NCBI RefSeq assembly: GCF_009696005.1
Contig: NZ_VUMV01000006.1
Coordinates: 1 to 64,000, forward strand
Source: Bilifractor porci
GTDB lineage: Bacteria > Bacillota > Clostridia > Lachnospirales > Lachnospiraceae
Direction of reading: 5' to 3'
DNA length: 64,000 nucleotides
The notes beneath the pieces are model-generated. The model saw nothing but the letters and a program-made list of their open reading frames with translations. It was not told the origin of the DNA and searched no databases. Positions within the stretch are counted from its first letter, which is position 1; every line of letters begins with the position of its first letter. Shown here in pieces: positions 16,825-25,958 of the stretch. Both the position numbers and the translations under genes were made by a program.

Positions 16825-17766
16825 ATGAAACTGCTCAATGAGATGCTGGGAATCCGTTATCCCTTTATTCAGGGAGGCATGGCAAATATCGCCGTCGGTT
16901 CTTTTGCCGCCGCATGCTCTAACGCGGGAGGACTGGGAATCATCGGAAGCGGAGGCATGACAGCAGCGGCGCTGGAGGAAAATATCGCGCAGTGCCGATC
17001 ACTGACGGATAAGCCGTTCGGCGTCAATCTGATGCTGCTGAATCCCGAAGCGGACCAGATGGCGGAACTGATCGCCAGGGAGAGAGTCCCGGTGGTGACG
17101 ACGGGGGCGGGAAATCCCGGAAAATATATTGCCGGATGGAAGGAGAAGGGAATCCTTGTTTTCCCTGTTTCGGCCAGTGTGGCGCTGGCACAGCGGCTGG
17201 AGCGTGCCGGTGTGGACGCGGTGATCGCGGAGGGCACGGAGAGCGGAGGCCATGTGGGAGAGATGACGACCATGACGCTGGTTCCCCAGATGGCGGACCG
17301 TCTGCATATTCCGGTGATTGCGGCCGGCGGTATTGCGGACGGGCGTCAGGCTGCGGCAGCGTTTGCCCTTGGCGCGGTCGGTGTCCAGGTGGGCACCTGC
17401 CTGCTGGTAAGCGAGGAGTGCCCGATCCATGACAATTACAAGCAGGCACTTCTGAGAGCAAAGGATAACAGCACGGTTGTCACCGGCCGGTCGGTGGATG
17501 CCCCGGTTCGTATTATTAAAAACCGTATGGCACGGCAGTATATCCGGAGAGAGCGGGAAGGCGCAGGCAGGATGGAACTGGAAAAATTTACCCTGGGCTC
17601 GCTCCGGAAGGCCGTGTTCGACGGCAATCTGGAAGAAGGCTCCCTGATGGCCGGACAGGTCTGCGGACAGCTGAAAGAGATCCGTCCTGTGGCGGAAATA
17701 TTCGCTTCCATGCAGGAAGAGGCTTCCAAAGTAATCAGCAGCCTGAAAGAGATGTCTGTTTCCTAA
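16825..17766 (+). CDS. fabK: Enoyl-ACP reductase II, FMN-dependent
   Basis: FabK (313 residues) is the flavoprotein that reduces trans-2-enoyl-ACP in the last step of each elongation round. It replaces FabI and is known to be insensitive to triclosan. The nitronate monooxygenase-like TIM barrel shows YPFIQGGMANIAVG at the N-terminus, AGGLGIIGSGGM, TESGGHVGEMTTMTLVPQ with the key His, and AAGGIADGRQ for FMN phosphate. No other enoyl reductase is seen, so this is probably the only one in the operon. AAGGAG lies 9 nt before the ATG. Confidence 0.96.
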   Translation: MKLLNEMLGIRYPFIQGGMANIAVGSFAAACSNAGGLGIIGSGGMTAAALEENIAQCRSLTDKPFGVNLMLLNPEADQMAELIARERVPVVTTGAGNPGKYIAGWKEKGILVFPVSASVALAQRLERAGVDAVIAEGTESGGHVGEMTTMTLVPQMADRLHIPVIAAGGIADGRQAAAAFALGAVGVQVGTCLLVSEECPIHDNYKQALLRAKDNSTVVTGRSVDAPVRIIKNRMARQYIRREREGAGRMELEKFTLGSLRKAVFDGNLEEGSLMAGQVCGQLKEIRPVAEIFASMQEEASKVISSLKEMSVS

Positions 17767-17901
17767 ACGGAGCGAATACATGTTTTCTGATCATGCAGGG
17801 AAGTTTTTACGGATAAGCGGAAGTGATCAGAGGGATTGCAGAGGCGCTTCGGGGAAGAGTCGGAAGGGGCAGGAGCAAAGCAGGGAGAGGAGAAATAAGG
17901 A

Positions 17902-18855
17902 ATGAAGGCAGTGTGGATGTATGCCGGCCAGGGGGCGCAAAGAGTCGGGATGGGAAAGGATCTCTATGAGAAATTTCCGGTTTTCGCCTCTGTGATTGAC
18001 CGGGCCGACTCGATGGTATCTTTTGACCTGAAAAAAATGATGTTTGAGGGACCGGCGGAAGATCTGTCCCGCACGGCGTTTACGCAGCCCTGCCTGGCGG
18101 CTTTTGCGGCCGGAGTCACAGAGGTGCTGCGGCAGCAGGATCTTCATCCGGATTTCACGGCCGGTCTGAGTCTGGGAGAATACAGCGCCCTCTATGCGGC
18201 GGATGTCCTGGATCTTGCCTCCCTGATGGATCTCACGGCCTTCCGGGGAAAGGCAATGGACCGTGCCGGAAGCGGGCTGCAGACAAAAATGTGCGCGGTT
18301 CTGGGTCTGGATGCGGATACGGTGACAGAGGTATGCCGGCAGGCGGAAAAGGATACAGGGGAAACCGTTGAAGTATCCAATTATAATGCCGTTGGTCAGA
18401 ATGTCATTTCCGGAATGGCAGCTGCGGTAGAGGCCGCGAAGAAAAAAGCCATGGAGGCGGGAGCCCGGAAATGTATGGATCTGAAGGTGAGTTCCGCTTT
18501 TCATACCAGCCTGATGCGCCCCGCGGCAGACGCGCTGGCGGAAAAACTGACAGCGGTGGAGCTTCGTCCGATGAAAATGCCTGTTGTTTTTAACGCGGTG
18601 GGCGAGACGGCGGATCAGGAACAGATCCCGGAGCTGCTGCGCCTGCAGGTGATGTCCGGTGTCCGGATGGTACAGAGTATCCGCTGGCTTCGGGAACACG
18701 GGGCGGAAAGAGTGGTGGAAATCGGGCCGGGCCATGTGCTGTCGGGATTTGTGCACCGGACGGAGCCGGAACTGGAGACCGTCGTGCTGGACACAGCGGA
18801 AGATCTGGAGACGTATCTGTCCGGCAGCGCCGACAGAGCAGCAGGGAGAACCTGA
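17902..18855 (+). CDS. fabD: Malonyl-CoA:ACP transacylase
   Basis: FabD (317 residues) loads malonyl groups onto ACP. The nucleophile is Ser90 in GLSLGE and the partner His201 lies in SSAFHTSLM; the oxyanion-region GQGAQ is at 9-13. Length is standard. Its last codons (LDTAEDLET) and the spacer after it are partly duplicated downstream of fabG. It follows fabK after a 135-bp gap in which I see no feature beyond an AGGAG site. Confidence 0.96.
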   Translation: MKAVWMYAGQGAQRVGMGKDLYEKFPVFASVIDRADSMVSFDLKKMMFEGPAEDLSRTAFTQPCLAAFAAGVTEVLRQQDLHPDFTAGLSLGEYSALYAADVLDLASLMDLTAFRGKAMDRAGSGLQTKMCAVLGLDADTVTEVCRQAEKDTGETVEVSNYNAVGQNVISGMAAAVEAAKKKAMEAGARKCMDLKVSSAFHTSLMRPAADALAEKLTAVELRPMKMPVVFNAVGETADQEQIPELLRLQVMSGVRMVQSIRWLREHGAERVVEIGPGHVLSGFVHRTEPELETVVLDTAEDLETYLSGSADRAAGRT

Positions 18856-18937
18856 TGTGAAAGAAAGCAGATACTTCCATAACGATTTAAGCCGTCGGCC
18901 AGAGGCGGAGGAATGGAGATTAGGATGAAAGAAAGAA
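18766..18937 (+). repeat. fabD-fabG junction, copy 1 of a diverged direct repeat
   Basis: This segment covers the last fabD codons, the spacer and the first codons of fabG. It matches 19689-19810, with a 30-nt identical block (18784-18813 against 19707-19736). A second similar block ends in the shared ATGAAAGAAAGAA start. Copy 1 has about 50 nt more in the middle. Confidence 0.8.
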
Positions 18938-19677
18938 ATCTGTCCGGCCAGAGTGCCCTGGTAACCGGCGGAAGCGGAGGGATCGGAAGGGCAGTCTGTG
19001 TGGAGCTGGCTCTCCGGGGAGCCAATGTGGCGATCGTTTATTCGCATTCCGCGGACAAGGCGGCGGAAACAGAAAAAATATGCCGCTCCTGCGGCGTCCA
19101 GACCCTTTGTATACAGGCGGATGTCGCAGACAGGCCTTCCTGCGAGGAGATGTTCCGGCTTGTCCTGCATGCCTTCGGAAGAGTGGATATTCTGGTCAAT
19201 AATGCCGGGATCACCAGGGATAATCTGATTCTGCGGATGAAGCCGGAAGAATTTCAGGAGGTTCTGGATGTTAATCTGACAGGAACCTTCCAGTGTATGA
19301 AGCTGGCGTCACGGTTCATGCTGAAACAGAGATACGGGAGAATTGTCAGTCTTTCCAGCGTCGTGGGAATTTACGGGAATGCGGGCCAGGTCAATTACGC
19401 GGCCAGCAAGGCGGGCATCATCGGCATGACAAAGTCACTGGCCAAGGAGCTGGCAGGAAGGAATATTACCGTAAATGCGGTCGCCCCCGGTATGATCAGC
19501 ACCGAGATGACCCAGGGACTTCCGGAGGAAATACAGAGACAGATGATCAGCCGGATTCCCATGGGAAGACCGGGAAAGGCGGAGGAAGTCGCGTCTGCGG
19601 TCGCGTTTCTGTCCTCACCGGAAGCGTCTTATATTACCGGACAGGTTCTGGGGATTGACGGAGGACTGCAGGGTTAA
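18925..19677 (+). CDS. fabG: 3-oxoacyl-ACP reductase
   Basis: FabG (250 residues) is the NADPH-dependent SDR that reduces 3-oxoacyl-ACP. The cofactor motif TGGSGGIG is at residues 14-21, NNAG at 92-95 and the catalytic Tyr158 and Lys162 in YAASK. The ATG at 18925 was preferred over 18913 because the latter leaves almost no spacing from the GGAGGA site and because fabF begins with the same ATGAAAGAAAGA context. The gene lies between two copies of a duplicated junction. Confidence 0.95.
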   Translation: MKERNLSGQSALVTGGSGGIGRAVCVELALRGANVAIVYSHSADKAAETEKICRSCGVQTLCIQADVADRPSCEEMFRLVLHAFGRVDILVNNAGITRDNLILRMKPEEFQEVLDVNLTGTFQCMKLASRFMLKQRYGRIVSLSSVVGIYGNAGQVNYAASKAGIIGMTKSLAKELAGRNITVNAVAPGMISTEMTQGLPEEIQRQMISRIPMGRPGKAEEVASAVAFLSSPEASYITGQVLGIDGGLQG

Positions 19678-19688
19678 GAATCCGGCGG

Positions 19689-19810
19689 CCGGAACAGGAG
19701 ACTGCTGTGCTGGACACAGCGGAAGATCTGGAGACGAAAGCAGATGCTTTCATTATTATTTGTACCGCCGGCCAAAGGCGGCGGAGTGGAGATTATGATG
19801 AAAGAAAGAA
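19689..19810 (+). repeat. fabG-fabF junction, copy 2 with fabD 3'-end remnant
   Basis: The spacer after fabG repeats the fabD tail: 19707-19736 is identical to 30 nt of fabD and would read LDTAEDLET. The following spacer also resembles the one before fabG, up to and including the first codons of fabF. It is a relic of a duplication or of fabG insertion. Confidence 0.8.
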
Positions 19811-21060
19811 GAGTAGTAATTACCGGGTTGGGTGTCACCTGCGCGGCGGGCAACAGCCCCCGGGAGGTCTGGGAGAGCGTGGAACAGACCCGGTGCGGGA
19901 TCGCGCCGATTACGCGGTACGATACCTCCGCGCAGAAGGTCAAACTGGCGGGTGAAGTGAAAAATCTGGATATGGAGCGGTGGATTGACCGTCGGGAAAT
20001 CCGGAAAATGGATCTGTTCAGTCAGTATGCCATGGTGGCTGCGTGTCAGGCAATGGAGGATTCCGGCCTGGAGGCGCTGGAAGAAAGCAGAGAGCGCTGG
20101 GGCGTCTGCATGGCAAGCGGGATAGGCGGCATCTCTACCATAGAGGAAGAGAAGATACGCGGGCTGGAAAAAGGATATGACAGAGTATCTCCTTTTTTTA
20201 TCCCCCGGTCGATTTCCAATATGGCCGCGGGAAGCATTGCCATACGGTTCGGCCTTCACGGGATGTGCACCTGCGTGGTGACAGCCTGTGCCAGTGCCGC
20301 CAATGCCATCGGGGACGCGTTCCGCCATATCCGGGACGGATACGGTGACATCATGGTGGCCGGAGGGGCGGAAGCGGCGATTACGCCCTTGTGCATCGGC
20401 GGCTTTACTTCTCTGAAGGCGCTCACTACGGAAGCCTGTCCCGAAAGGGCTTCCATTCCCTTTGACGCGGAAAGAAGCGGATTTGTCATGGGAGAAGGAG
20501 CGGGGGCTCTTATCCTGGAGGAGTATCAGCACGCCGTCAGACGGGGCGCGCACATCTACGCGGAGCTGGCAGGCTACGGAACAAATTGTGACGCCTGGCA
20601 TATGACGGCCCCCGCCCCGGACGGAACAGGGGCGGAGGCCTGCATGCGGCTGGCCATGGAGGACGCGGGAATCACGCCGGAGCAGGTGGATTACATCAAT
20701 GCGCACGGAACGTCCACAAAGCTGAATGACGCCTGCGAGACAGCGGCCATCCGCAGAATTTTCAGCGGGGACCCTCTGCGGGTGCGTGTAAGCTCCACCA
20801 AGTCCATGACGGGTCATCTTCTGGGAGCGAGCGCGGCTGTGGAAGCCGTTATCACCGCGCTGGCCGTCGAAAAAAAATTTGTTCCTCCTACCTTAAACTA
20901 TCAGGTCAGGGATCCGGAATGTGAGCTGAATGTAGTCCCGAACCGGGGATACAGCATGAAAATCCGGAACGCCCTCTCCAATTCCTTCGGATTCGGAGGG
21001 CATAACGCGACCCTTGTATTCCGGCCGGCTGACCGGGAGGAAGCGCCTATACAAGGCTGA
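19798..21060 (+). CDS. fabF: Beta-ketoacyl-ACP synthase II
   Basis: FabF (420 residues) performs chain-elongating condensations. The Cys-His-His triad is Cys164 (VTACASAANA), His303 (NAHGTSTKLND) and His340 (KSMTGHLLGAS). The C-terminal SNSFGFGGHNATLVF motif is intact. The start at 19798 has GGAG 6 nt upstream; a preceding ATG at 19795 and the open frame back to 19744 are less likely. The upstream spacer is a diverged copy of the fabD-fabG junction. Confidence 0.96.
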   Translation: MKERRVVITGLGVTCAAGNSPREVWESVEQTRCGIAPITRYDTSAQKVKLAGEVKNLDMERWIDRREIRKMDLFSQYAMVAACQAMEDSGLEALEESRERWGVCMASGIGGISTIEEEKIRGLEKGYDRVSPFFIPRSISNMAAGSIAIRFGLHGMCTCVVTACASAANAIGDAFRHIRDGYGDIMVAGGAEAAITPLCIGGFTSLKALTTEACPERASIPFDAERSGFVMGEGAGALILEEYQHAVRRGAHIYAELAGYGTNCDAWHMTAPAPDGTGAEACMRLAMEDAGITPEQVDYINAHGTSTKLNDACETAAIRRIFSGDPLRVRVSSTKSMTGHLLGASAAVEAVITALAVEKKFVPPTLNYQVRDPECELNVVPNRGYSMKIRNALSNSFGFGGHNATLVFRPADREEAPIQG

Positions 21061-21148
21061 TAAGGCTGAGATCCGGAACAGGAAAAAAGCAGGCTGATTC
21101 ATGCAAAAAAGCTCCGTCCGGGAGCATAATAACTTACAGGAGAAAAAA

Positions 21149-21610
21149 ATGACGCTGAATTCTGATGAAATAAAACAAATTCTACCGCACCGGTATCCCT
21201 TCCTTCTGGTAGACCGCATCACCGCGTGCAGTCCGGGACTCTTTGCGGAGGGGAGAAAATGCGTTTCTGTCAATGAAATGCAGTTCTGCGGCCATTTTCC
21301 GGGACAGGCGGTTATGCCGGGAGTCCTGGTGCTGGAGGCCCTGGCGCAGACAGGCGCGGTGGCGCTTCTGATGGAAGAGGAGAATAAGGGAAAACTGGTT
21401 TACTTCGGGGGCGTAAAAAACGCCAGATTTCGAAGGCCGGTTGTTCCGGGAGATGTGCTGGAAATGCGGTGCGAAATTATCGGCAGAAAAGGCCCTGTGG
21501 GATTCGGGAAAGCAGTCGCCACGGTAGACGGAAAGACGGCGGTGAACGCGGAAATATCTTTCGCAGTCGTATCGCCGGACGTGCCGGCGGTGTCGGCGGA
21601 AAAGAATTGA
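21149..21610 (+). CDS. fabZ: 3-hydroxyacyl-ACP dehydratase
   Basis: FabZ (153 residues) dehydrates 3-hydroxyacyl-ACP with a hot-dog fold. The motifs ILPHRYPFLLVDRI, the catalytic His49 in CGHFPGQAVMPGV and Glu63 in LVLEALAQTGA are intact. The start at 21149 has AGGAG 7 nt before it; the open frame to 21101 adds residues with no family match. It is the last biosynthetic gene of the cluster, and no FabM or FabA isomerase is seen nearby. Confidence 0.96.
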   Translation: MTLNSDEIKQILPHRYPFLLVDRITACSPGLFAEGRKCVSVNEMQFCGHFPGQAVMPGVLVLEALAQTGAVALLMEEENKGKLVYFGGVKNARFRRPVVPGDVLEMRCEIIGRKGPVGFGKAVATVDGKTAVNAEISFAVVSPDVPAVSAEKN

Positions 21611-21844
21611 GAGTTGTCTCACGCTGTCTGTTTCCGCTGCAGGCCCGGCATTATGAATGTGCCTGCAGCAGTCAGACTGCGTCCGGCTGTCAGGGCGCTG
21701 CCCGGATAAACAGTACATTTCAAGCACATTTCCGAACATCCGTGCGTTGTAAAAAAACACAAAAAATGGTAGTATTAGAACCATCTTTAGTATGCGGCCT
21801 ACATGCCGGAAGAGGCGTGCGGCGGACCGGGGGAGCGGACAGAC

Positions 21845-22375
21845 ATGACGGCGGAAGAACTGTTTGAAGAAGTGTATACAAATTTCAAATTGCATTTTTA
21901 CAGAGCTGTATTTCAGAATTTCAGCAGCAGAGAAGCAACTTTGACCACGGTGGAGACCTTCTGTATGGAAGTGATATATGCCATGAAAAATCCCACGGTC
22001 AACGAGTTCTCCAGCTTTATCGGAATATCTTCGCCCAATGCCGCTTATAAAATAAACAGTCTTGTAAAAAAAGGATATCTGAAGAAGGTACAGTCCGTGA
22101 AGGACAGGCGGGAATATTTTCTCCAGGTGACGCAGAAGTACAAGGATTACTATAATATCAGCGCCAATTACGTCTCAGAGGTCATGAGCAGGGTAAAGGC
22201 CGCCATGACAGATGAGGAATGGAAGCAGTTTTATCATGTGCTTACCATCATTGAGAAGGAACAGATGAAGGATGTTCCGGTATATCATGGGGAACGCCAT
22301 CTGGAAGAAATGGGTTTGACAGAGGAGGCCGGGGACAACGCTGCATCCGGAATCCGGAAAGGCAGTGCGGAATGA
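21845..22375 (+). CDS. MarR-family regulator, possibly of fatty-acid synthesis
   Basis: This 176-residue protein has a winged helix-turn-helix typical of MarR: TVNEFSSFIGISSPNAAYKINSLVKKGYLKKVQSVKDRREYFLQVT, with the Asp-Arg-Arg wing. The helices at both ends would form the dimer interface. In streptococci the MarR protein FabT is encoded in the fab cluster and represses it. The position at the end of this cluster makes the same role likely, but I cannot show orthology. The start at 21845 follows a GGGGGAG site; a frame to 21803 is open. The stop overlaps the radical SAM gene by 4 nt, so the two are co-translated. Confidence 0.85.
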   Translation: MTAEELFEEVYTNFKLHFYRAVFQNFSSREATLTTVETFCMEVIYAMKNPTVNEFSSFIGISSPNAAYKINSLVKKGYLKKVQSVKDRREYFLQVTQKYKDYYNISANYVSEVMSRVKAAMTDEEWKQFYHVLTIIEKEQMKDVPVYHGERHLEEMGLTEEAGDNAASGIRKGSAE

Positions 22376-24201
22376 GGGTATTGCTTGCTGCCATAAACGC
22401 AAAATATATCCATACCAGCCTGGCTGTCCGTTCCCTTTCGTGTTATGCGGAAAACACGCTGTCACAGAGGAACGGGTCTTCCGGAAAACCGAAAAAACCG
22501 GACATTGATTTTGCGGAATATACCATCAATCAGCGGGAAGAGGACATCCTGGCGGATCTTTACACAAGAAAGCCGGATGTCCTTTGTGTGTCCTGCTACC
22601 TGTGGAATTTCCGGCAGGTCTGCCATATCACGGAAAATCTGCACCGAATACTTCCCGGACTCCCTGTCTGGCTGGGAGGACCGGAGGTCTCCTTTGACGC
22701 GGAAAACTGTCTTGAAAAAATGCCGCAGATCACCGGAATCATGGTCGGAGAAGGGGAGCAGAGCTTCACAGAGCTGGTCGGTCTCTATGACGGCGTAGCC
22801 GTGCCGGATCAAGAGGCCTTTTCAAAAGTACCAGGCATTGTATACCGGGGCGGGGATGGGCAGATTTTTCGCACAGCTCCGGCTCCGCTTCTTTCCATGG
22901 ATGAAATTCCCTTTGTTTACCGCGAAGAAAATCTGGAAGCAGAGGATATCCGGCACCGGATTCTTTATTATGAAACAAGCCGGGGATGTCCGTTTTCCTG
23001 CAGCTACTGCCTGTCTTCCATAGAGGAAAAAGTCAGGCTGCGCGGCAGGAAGCTGGTTGCGGAGGAGCTTCAGTTTTTTCTGGACAGAAAGGTGCCGCAG
23101 GTAAAATTTGTAGACCGGACGTTTAACTGCAATCATTCCCATGCCATGTTTATCTGGAGCTACCTGAAAGAGCATGACAACCAGGTGACAAATTTCCATT
23201 TTGAGATCGGAGCGGATCTCCTTACGGAAGAGGAAATTGCGCTTTTAAATACACTGCGTCCGGGGCAGGTTCAGCTGGAAATCGGCGTCCAGACCACAAA
23301 TCCCGCGGTTATCCGGGAAATCAGCAGAACGATGAAGCTGGATGTCCTGAAAAGAAATGTCGCTGCTATAAAAAGGGGCGGAAACATTCATCAGCATCTG
23401 GATCTGCTTGCAGGGCTTCCGGGAGAAGGAATAGAGAGCTTTCGGAAATCCTTTAATGATGTGTATGCGATGGAGCCGGATCAGCTGCAGCTGGGATTCC
23501 TGAAGGTATTGAAAGGTTCCGCCATGTATCGGAAGGCAGAAGCATACGGCATTACAGCCAGCCAGGAGCCTCCCTACGAGGTCCTTCAGACACCCTGGCT
23601 TTCCTTTGCGGATATCCTCCGCCTGAAGGGTGTGGAAAATATGCTGGAGGTCTACGGGAACAGCCGGCAGTTTGTCTCTACACTCCGGTTTTTAATTCCG
23701 CTGGCCGGGACTCCCTTTGATTTTTTTGACCGTCTTTCCGATTATTACAAAAAGAAGAACCTGTGTGGGAGAAACTTTTCCAGACTGGAACGGTTTGAAA
23801 TCTTGAGGAAATTTGCGCACGGGGAGCTTCTTGGCAGGAATCCCGATGATCCCGATGGAAGGAATACGCAGGATCCTGATCCGACAGAAGAAAGAGAGCT
23901 GGATGAGCATCTGGTTTTTGATCTTTATCTGAGAGAAAACTGCAGGAATCGTCCCGACTGGGCCGGAGAGTATGATAACAGCAAAGGCCTTTTTAGAGAA
24001 TTTTTACATCAGTTTTTTGATAAACAGCAGGCAGGGGGGTTCCGTTCTATGAGCAATTCTATGCATGGCGAGCTTTTCTATACGGATATCATGCAGACCG
24101 GATATGCAGAACCTGTTTTTATAGTCTTTGACTACAGGAAACGGAATCCTGTTAGTGGAAATGCGGAATTTAAAGTCTTTCGTCTTGCGGAACTGCAATA
24201 A
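22372..24201 (+). CDS. B12-binding radical SAM protein (DUF4080-type)
   Basis: The 609-residue protein has an N-terminal cobalamin-binding Rossmann-like part (about 1-140, with LLAAINAKYIHTSLA and VWLGGPEVS). The radical SAM core follows with the 4Fe-4S cysteines Cys206, Cys210 and Cys213 (SRGCPFSCSYC). The C-terminal region (about 430-609) resembles DUF4080. The classic DxHxxG for base-on or base-off B12 is not visible. Such proteins probably catalyse methylation or a related radical step; the substrate is unknown. The ATG overlaps the MarR gene. No partner enzyme adjacent to it tells what it acts on. Confidence 0.85.
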   Translation: MRVLLAAINAKYIHTSLAVRSLSCYAENTLSQRNGSSGKPKKPDIDFAEYTINQREEDILADLYTRKPDVLCVSCYLWNFRQVCHITENLHRILPGLPVWLGGPEVSFDAENCLEKMPQITGIMVGEGEQSFTELVGLYDGVAVPDQEAFSKVPGIVYRGGDGQIFRTAPAPLLSMDEIPFVYREENLEAEDIRHRILYYETSRGCPFSCSYCLSSIEEKVRLRGRKLVAEELQFFLDRKVPQVKFVDRTFNCNHSHAMFIWSYLKEHDNQVTNFHFEIGADLLTEEEIALLNTLRPGQVQLEIGVQTTNPAVIREISRTMKLDVLKRNVAAIKRGGNIHQHLDLLAGLPGEGIESFRKSFNDVYAMEPDQLQLGFLKVLKGSAMYRKAEAYGITASQEPPYEVLQTPWLSFADILRLKGVENMLEVYGNSRQFVSTLRFLIPLAGTPFDFFDRLSDYYKKKNLCGRNFSRLERFEILRKFAHGELLGRNPDDPDGRNTQDPDPTEERELDEHLVFDLYLRENCRNRPDWAGEYDNSKGLFREFLHQFFDKQQAGGFRSMSNSMHGELFYTDIMQTGYAEPVFIVFDYRKRNPVSGNAEFKVFRLAELQ

Positions 24202-24221
24202 CATTTTGTCGAAAAGAATGT

Positions 24222-24247
24222 AAAAGCGGGCGGCTTTTGCCGCCCGC
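24222..24247 (-). terminator. Intrinsic terminator for the mannitol-dehydrogenase-family operon
   Basis: GCGGGCGG (24226-24233) and CCGCCCGC (24240-24247) form a perfect 8-bp stem. Read on the minus strand it is followed by TTTTAC. It lies between convergent genes and may work in both directions. Confidence 0.75.
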
Positions 24248-24272
24248 GCACAAGAGAAGACTTCTTGGTTTT

Positions 24273-25901
24273 TTAACCGTCAGTCTGATTCATATATTTG
24301 TGTACAGTGTTTCGCACACTTCCATTTCCACACAGCATCTCCCGGAACATGCCTTCTATCTTATGTCCTAATCCTGCTTTGTATAAATCCACACCGAATA
24401 AGTTTGTGTTTGACAATATCGGGGTGAGTTGTGTTGTTAAACTTTCCGGTTCCCCTGGCTTGATTCCTTTCATTTGCATCAGCAGTTCATCGACCATGGG
24501 ATCGGGTGCCGTCTCATAGCTGTTCCCGTTGTCGTCCACACCCAGCAGGTATCTTAACCAGCCTGCAATCCCAAGAGGGACACCCACAAGGTTTTCGGCT
24601 GTACCGGATTTTGAGACATATTCTTTAATAGTTTCGCCAAAACGGACACTTAATCCCTGGGATTCATCGGTGCATAGCCGGAGATTTGTATCACCGAGAT
24701 ATTCATTGATAAACCGGATATGAAACAGCTCATCTGCGAATTCCTCAGGAGATATAATTCCGGGATTTTTCACGACAGGAAGATCTTCTTTGTATTCAAT
24801 CCATTTGGCCATCGCCATCATATCAGCATCGGTATTCAGCATATCAGCGAACAGCGGTTCGCCCAGCAATACACCCAAAGGACCGGTAGCAGAATGAATG
24901 GGATTCAGACATGCCGTTACCTTCATCCGTTCTGCAAGATTTACCGTTGTCCGGTCAGTCAGATAGACACCGTTTCCGGATTCCAGGGGAGGCCGTCCGT
25001 TTGGAAAATTATCCTCAATAACCAGATATTGGATTTTTTCTGCGTTAATGAACGGAGCGATATAGGTGCGGCACTTTGTGGTGACCGGCTGCATGTTCCT
25101 CACACCCAGTTTTTCCAGATCGTCAGCAATTGTCTCGCTGGGTCTGGGGGTGATTTTATCTATCATGGTCCACGGGAAAGCAACCGTCTTTTCATCCGTC
25201 ACATATTGGATAAAAGCACTGTCCACATAACCCCGTTTTTCCCATTCCTCTGCGATTGTCGTTACGGACTTCCGCAGGAGGGATCCGTTCTTAGAACAGT
25301 TGTCCATAGAGACAAGAGAAATCGGAGCCTTGTTGGTTCGAAAGCGTTCCAGCAGCATCGCAGTCAGGACAGCCATTGCACTGACCGGTCTCTCGGGTCC
25401 GTTTTCAATATCTTTCTGGATCACAGGGAGATAAGAACCGTCTGTCCGGTAGAGCGCGTAGCCTTTTTCTGTTATTGTAAAAGAAACGAATTGAAGACCA
25501 GGAAAACGGAATATTTCTTTCAGACGTTTCCAGTCTTCAGGAAAAACCGTGCTCCCTTTTACCACTTCTGCCAGTGATCCCAGAACCTTATAATCCCTGC
25601 TTCCGTCATTGTTCAGCACAACGCTTAGTGCAAGATTGTCATAGGGTTTATAAATTTTATCTACGACCTCGAAGTCGTAGGTCTCTACACAGGTAATACC
25701 TTTGTCTAAAAGCCCTTTTTCCAACAGGGTATCTGCAATCCCTCCAAGGAAAATCCTGAAAATATTACCGATCCCAAAATGAACCCAGCAGGGTTTTTCC
25801 CTGGCTGCTTTACTGCATGCTTCCGCATCGTAACCGGGAAGCTGGATGCCGGCATTCTGCCAGCTGGCTTTATCTTTAATACCTTTATAAGATAATTCCA
25901 T
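24273..25901 (-). CDS. Mannitol dehydrogenase family oxidoreductase (fructuronate/tagaturonate reductase-like)
   Basis: The 542-residue protein belongs to the long-chain polyol dehydrogenase family (mannitol 2-dehydrogenase, UxuB, UxaB). The N-terminal Rossmann entry reads WVHFGIGNIFRIFLGG. The mid-protein SMDNCSKNGSLLRKSV (the SxDN/NG motif) and the C-terminal HSATGPLG are family features. It interconverts a ketose or hexuronate with its polyol or aldonate using NAD(P)H in the cytoplasm. The start at 25901 (MELSYKGIKDKAS) has GGAGC upstream; an earlier ATG at 25925 has none. It is second in a minus-strand operon behind a D-psicose 3-epimerase, which argues for a ketohexose or polyol substrate rather than uronate. 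Confidence 0.8.
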   Translation of the reverse strand: MELSYKGIKDKASWQNAGIQLPGYDAEACSKAAREKPCWVHFGIGNIFRIFLGGIADTLLEKGLLDKGITCVETYDFEVVDKIYKPYDNLALSVVLNNDGSRDYKVLGSLAEVVKGSTVFPEDWKRLKEIFRFPGLQFVSFTITEKGYALYRTDGSYLPVIQKDIENGPERPVSAMAVLTAMLLERFRTNKAPISLVSMDNCSKNGSLLRKSVTTIAEEWEKRGYVDSAFIQYVTDEKTVAFPWTMIDKITPRPSETIADDLEKLGVRNMQPVTTKCRTYIAPFINAEKIQYLVIEDNFPNGRPPLESGNGVYLTDRTTVNLAERMKVTACLNPIHSATGPLGVLLGEPLFADMLNTDADMMAMAKWIEYKEDLPVVKNPGIISPEEFADELFHIRFINEYLGDTNLRLCTDESQGLSVRFGETIKEYVSKSGTAENLVGVPLGIAGWLRYLLGVDDNGNSYETAPDPMVDELLMQMKGIKPGEPESLTTQLTPILSNTNLFGVDLYKAGLGHKIEGMFREMLCGNGSVRNTVHKYMNQTDG

Positions 25902-25958
25902 AAAAAAGCTCCATTCTACTGCCATAAAACGGCAGTAACCTGATTACAGTTCAGGAAA

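Noticed and set aside
24273-25901. Dedicated hexuronate pathway (UxuB with UxuA/UxaC).
   Set aside because: No mannonate dehydratase, uronate isomerase or KDG genes are nearby; the neighbours are ketohexose and polyol enzymes.
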